Source: Calditrichia bacterium (GTDB lineage Bacteria > Calditrichota > Calditrichia > RBG-13-44-9). Taken from it: DNA of 15,751 nucleotides. Every line of letters begins with the position of its first letter. Within the stretch, counting starts at the first letter, position 1. Shown here piece by piece: positions 13,871 to 15,751 of this stretch. The stretch spans positions 1 through 15,751 of the forward strand of contig JALXCH010000403.1 of NCBI GenBank assembly GCA_026991005.1. The letters run 5' to 3'. Under the pieces are notes generated by a model, which did no database searches, was not told the origin of the DNA, and saw nothing but the letters and a program-made list of their open reading frames with translations. A program made the position numbers and the translations under genes.

Positions 13871-15093
13871 AGGGTTTATCGCAACTCCGGGAATACCTCT
13901 TTTTTGCCCTGGATGCCCTGCGCACCAACAAAATCCGTTCGGCCCTTACTACGCTGGGAATTTTTCTGGGCGTTACCGCTATCATCGTGATTTTTACCGC
14001 CATCCAGAGCATCAATCGCTACGTGGAAGGGGAATTTTCCGGTATCGGATCCACCACCCTTTACCTGAGCAAATTCCCCTGGGTCACCACCTCCAATTAC
14101 TGGGAGTTGCGCAACCGTCCGGAAATCACCCTGGATGATTACAAAAAATTAAAAGAGATGGTGCACACTGCTCGCTGGATCTCCCCACAACTGCAAGCGG
14201 TGCGTACGATTCAGTACCGTAATAAATATCTGGAAGATGTCTTCACGGTAGGGTGCAATGAACAATACGTGTACACCGGAAATGCCGAAACCTCACTGGG
14301 GCGCTTTTTTACGGAAATGGAGGTGTATCGCGCCCATCCGGTGGCGGTCATTGGCGAAACAGTGCGGGAGGAATTGTTTGGTAAGGAGAACCCTCTGGGA
14401 AAGCGGATTAAAATAAACGGCTATGCACACCGGGTAATTGGGGTGCTGAAAAAGAAGGGGAATTTTTTCGGGTTTAACATGGATAACCAGGTGATTATTC
14501 CCTATACCACCTTCCGGGGAATTAGTTTCCATCGCCGTGGGGTTACGGTGGCGTTTCGGGTAGAAGATGCCAGCGAGCTGGACAATTTGCGGGATGAAAT
14601 CCGGGGCGCCATGCGGCGCATCCGCAAGCTGGCGCCGGGAGAACCAGACAACTTCGCCATCAACCAGCAAAGCATGCTCACCGATTTCTACAAAAAGCTC
14701 ACCGGCACCTCGTACCTGATTGTGTTCATCATTGCCGCCATCTCCCTGATTGTGGGAGGAATCGGTATTATGAACATTATGCTGGTATCGGTTACCGAGC
14801 GTACCCGGGAAATTGGCATCCGCAAAGCGGTGGGAGCTACCCGCGCCAACATTCTCCTGCAGTTCCTCAGCGAATCCATTGCCATCAGTTCCATTGGTGG
14901 TATTTTCGGGGTGTTGGTGGGGGTAGGATTAGCTCAATTGCTGCTCCAGGCCATCAAACTATCCGCAGCGGTGTCGGTGTCCACTATTCTCATCGGATTC
15001 GGATTTTCCACCCTGGTGGGCGTGCTTTCCGGGATGTACCCGGCCAGCAAAGCCGCCCGGCTCAACCCCATCGATGCCCTGCGGTACGAATAA
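13867..15093 (+). CDS. MacB-like ABC permease 1 (MacB_PCD plus FtsX domains)
   Basis: A 408-residue protein with the MacB topology. The first membrane helix is at about 27-48 ([20 protein letters not shown]), preceded by the cytoplasmic amphipathic helix [19 protein letters not shown] large periplasmic domain spans about 50-280, with the family motif [20 protein letters not shown] and [23 protein letters not shown]. Three more helices are at about 281-305, 335-360 and 370-392. The cytoplasmic coupling loop [20 protein letters not shown] (311-330) and the final [18 protein letters not shown] are characteristic. Coupled to the ATPase by ATGA overlap. It acts in the inner membrane with the adaptor and outer-membrane channel. 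The substrate (antibiotic, peptide, siderophore or lipoprotein) cannot be told. Confidence 0.94.
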   Translation: MKGLSQLREYLFFALDALRTNKIRSALTTLGIFLGVTAIIVIFTAIQSINRYVEGEFSGIGSTTLYLSKFPWVTTSNYWELRNRPEITLDDYKKLKEMVHTARWISPQLQAVRTIQYRNKYLEDVFTVGCNEQYVYTGNAETSLGRFFTEMEVYRAHPVAVIGETVREELFGKENPLGKRIKINGYAHRVIGVLKKKGNFFGFNMDNQVIIPYTTFRGISFHRRGVTVAFRVEDASELDNLRDEIRGAMRRIRKLAPGEPDNFAINQQSMLTDFYKKLTGTSYLIVFIIAAISLIVGGIGIMNIMLVSVTERTREIGIRKAVGATRANILLQFLSESIAISSIGGIFGVLVGVGLAQLLLQAIKLSAAVSVSTILIGFGFSTLVGVLSGMYPASKAARLNPIDALRYE

Positions 15094-15120
15094 ATCGAAG
15101 CTAAACTAACGTGGTTTACC

Positions 15121-15751
15121 ATGTTTCTGGTCGAAACAATCAAAATTGCCTTCGAGCAACTGAAAACCAATCGGATGCGTTCCATACTCACCACACTAGG
15201 AATCATCATTGGGATTGGAACAGTGATTCTCATTGTTTCCGTCCTGGAAGGCTATCGTGCCTCCATCGAAAAAGAACTGAATGTGCTGGGAAGTAACACC
15301 TTTCAGGTGGAAAAGTACGGACCGCGCCTTCGGGTAGGACACATGAAACTGAAACCCCGCAAAGACTTGACCATCCAGATGGCAAACGCTATTCGGGAAA
15401 ATTGTCCTTCGGTAAAATATGTGGGTCCGGAATTGTGGGAGTTTGGCCAGACTGTGTTTTACAAAGGGGAACACACCAATCCCAATATTCTTCTGGGTGG
15501 AGTCACTCCGGAATTTATCATAAACAACGGGTACGAAATGGGGGAAGGGCGCTTCATTACCAAACAGGACGTGCGGAGCCATTTACATGTGGTGGTGCTG
15601 GGAATGGATGTAGTAGATAAACTATTCCCCTACCAGAATCCGGTGGGGCTCATTGTACGTATTCATGGGCAGAAGTTTAAAGTAATTGGCGTTTTTAAGA
15701 AAATGGGGACTTCGACATTCGGAGCGAGCAAGGATAATCGGGTGGTTATTC
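15121..15751 (+). CDS. MacB-like ABC permease 2, 5' part, cut by the window end
   Basis: The frame is open from ATG 15121 to the last base, giving 210 residues. It starts MFLVETIKIAFEQLKTNRMR, then the first membrane helix SILTTLGIIIGIGTVILIVS. The periplasmic domain follows with GEGRFITKQDVRSHLHVVVL, then NPVGLIVRIHGQKFKVIGVF. The FtsX part would lie beyond the window. It is a paralogue of the gene 27 bases upstream (same TNRMRS/TNKIRS, LTTLG(I), and PxGxxIxI.G..f.VIGV motifs) but has its own sequence, so it is not a recent duplicate. No good SD is visible before the ATG, suggesting coupled translation. It may pair with permease 1 as a heterodimer. Confidence 0.9.
   Translation, partial: MFLVETIKIAFEQLKTNRMRSILTTLGIIIGIGTVILIVSVLEGYRASIEKELNVLGSNTFQVEKYGPRLRVGHMKLKPRKDLTIQMANAIRENCPSVKYVGPELWEFGQTVFYKGEHTNPNILLGGVTPEFIINNGYEMGEGRFITKQDVRSHLHVVVLGMDVVDKLFPYQNPVGLIVRIHGQKFKVIGVFKKMGTSTFGASKDNRVVI

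Overview
The window looks like a chromosomal segment of a Gram-negative bacterium. It carries an MCE-type lipid-transport protein, an OprP-like outer-membrane porin, a TolC-like channel, and a Yip1-type membrane protein next to a MacAB-like exporter. The family flavour (short ArsR with a Cys-Cys pair, Yip1 beside TolC/HlyD/MacB, FG-GAP plus ASPIC/UnbV repeats) suggests the Bacteroidota/Calditrichota/KSB1-like side of the tree (FCB group). That placement is inferred from gene content only; no rRNA or other marker is present, and no tRNA, rRNA or CRISPR array was seen.

Layout. 1-279: 3' end of an MCE/MlaD-like gene. 625-3122: a four-gene + strand operon of an ArsR-family repressor, a TauE/SafE exporter, a single-domain rhodanese and a beta-barrel porin, tightly packed and best read as a reactive-sulfur (sulfite/persulfide) response unit. 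3123-4093: almost 1 kb of non-coding DNA between convergent genes, full of hairpins. It includes a 446-bp MITE-like element with 17-bp terminal inverted repeats and a 5-bp flanking duplication, and a second, inverted partial copy that runs into the stop codon of the next gene. 4094-7318 (minus strand): a 1074-residue membrane sensor histidine kinase whose periplasmic part is a seven-repeat FG-GAP/VCBS (integrin-like) propeller plus an ASPIC/UnbV domain, followed by three membrane helices, a GAF domain and a kinase core. 7617-9071: CCA-adding enzyme/poly(A) polymerase with an HD domain. 9306 to the window end: a Yip1-like membrane protein, then TolC-like channel, HlyD/MacA-like adaptor, ABC ATPase and two successive MacB-like permeases (the second cut by the window end).

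How they work together. The ArsR protein probably represses its own operon; release by a thiol-reactive ligand would raise sulfite export, persulfide handling and outer-membrane permeability together. The histidine kinase is an orphan here (no response regulator in the window). Its Ca-loop propeller suggests it senses an extracellular polymer, protein or surface. The last five genes make a complete tripartite export pump: inner-membrane MacB-like transporter, periplasmic adaptor and outer-membrane channel. The most unusual item is the integrin-like sensor kinase; the repeat cluster behind it is second.
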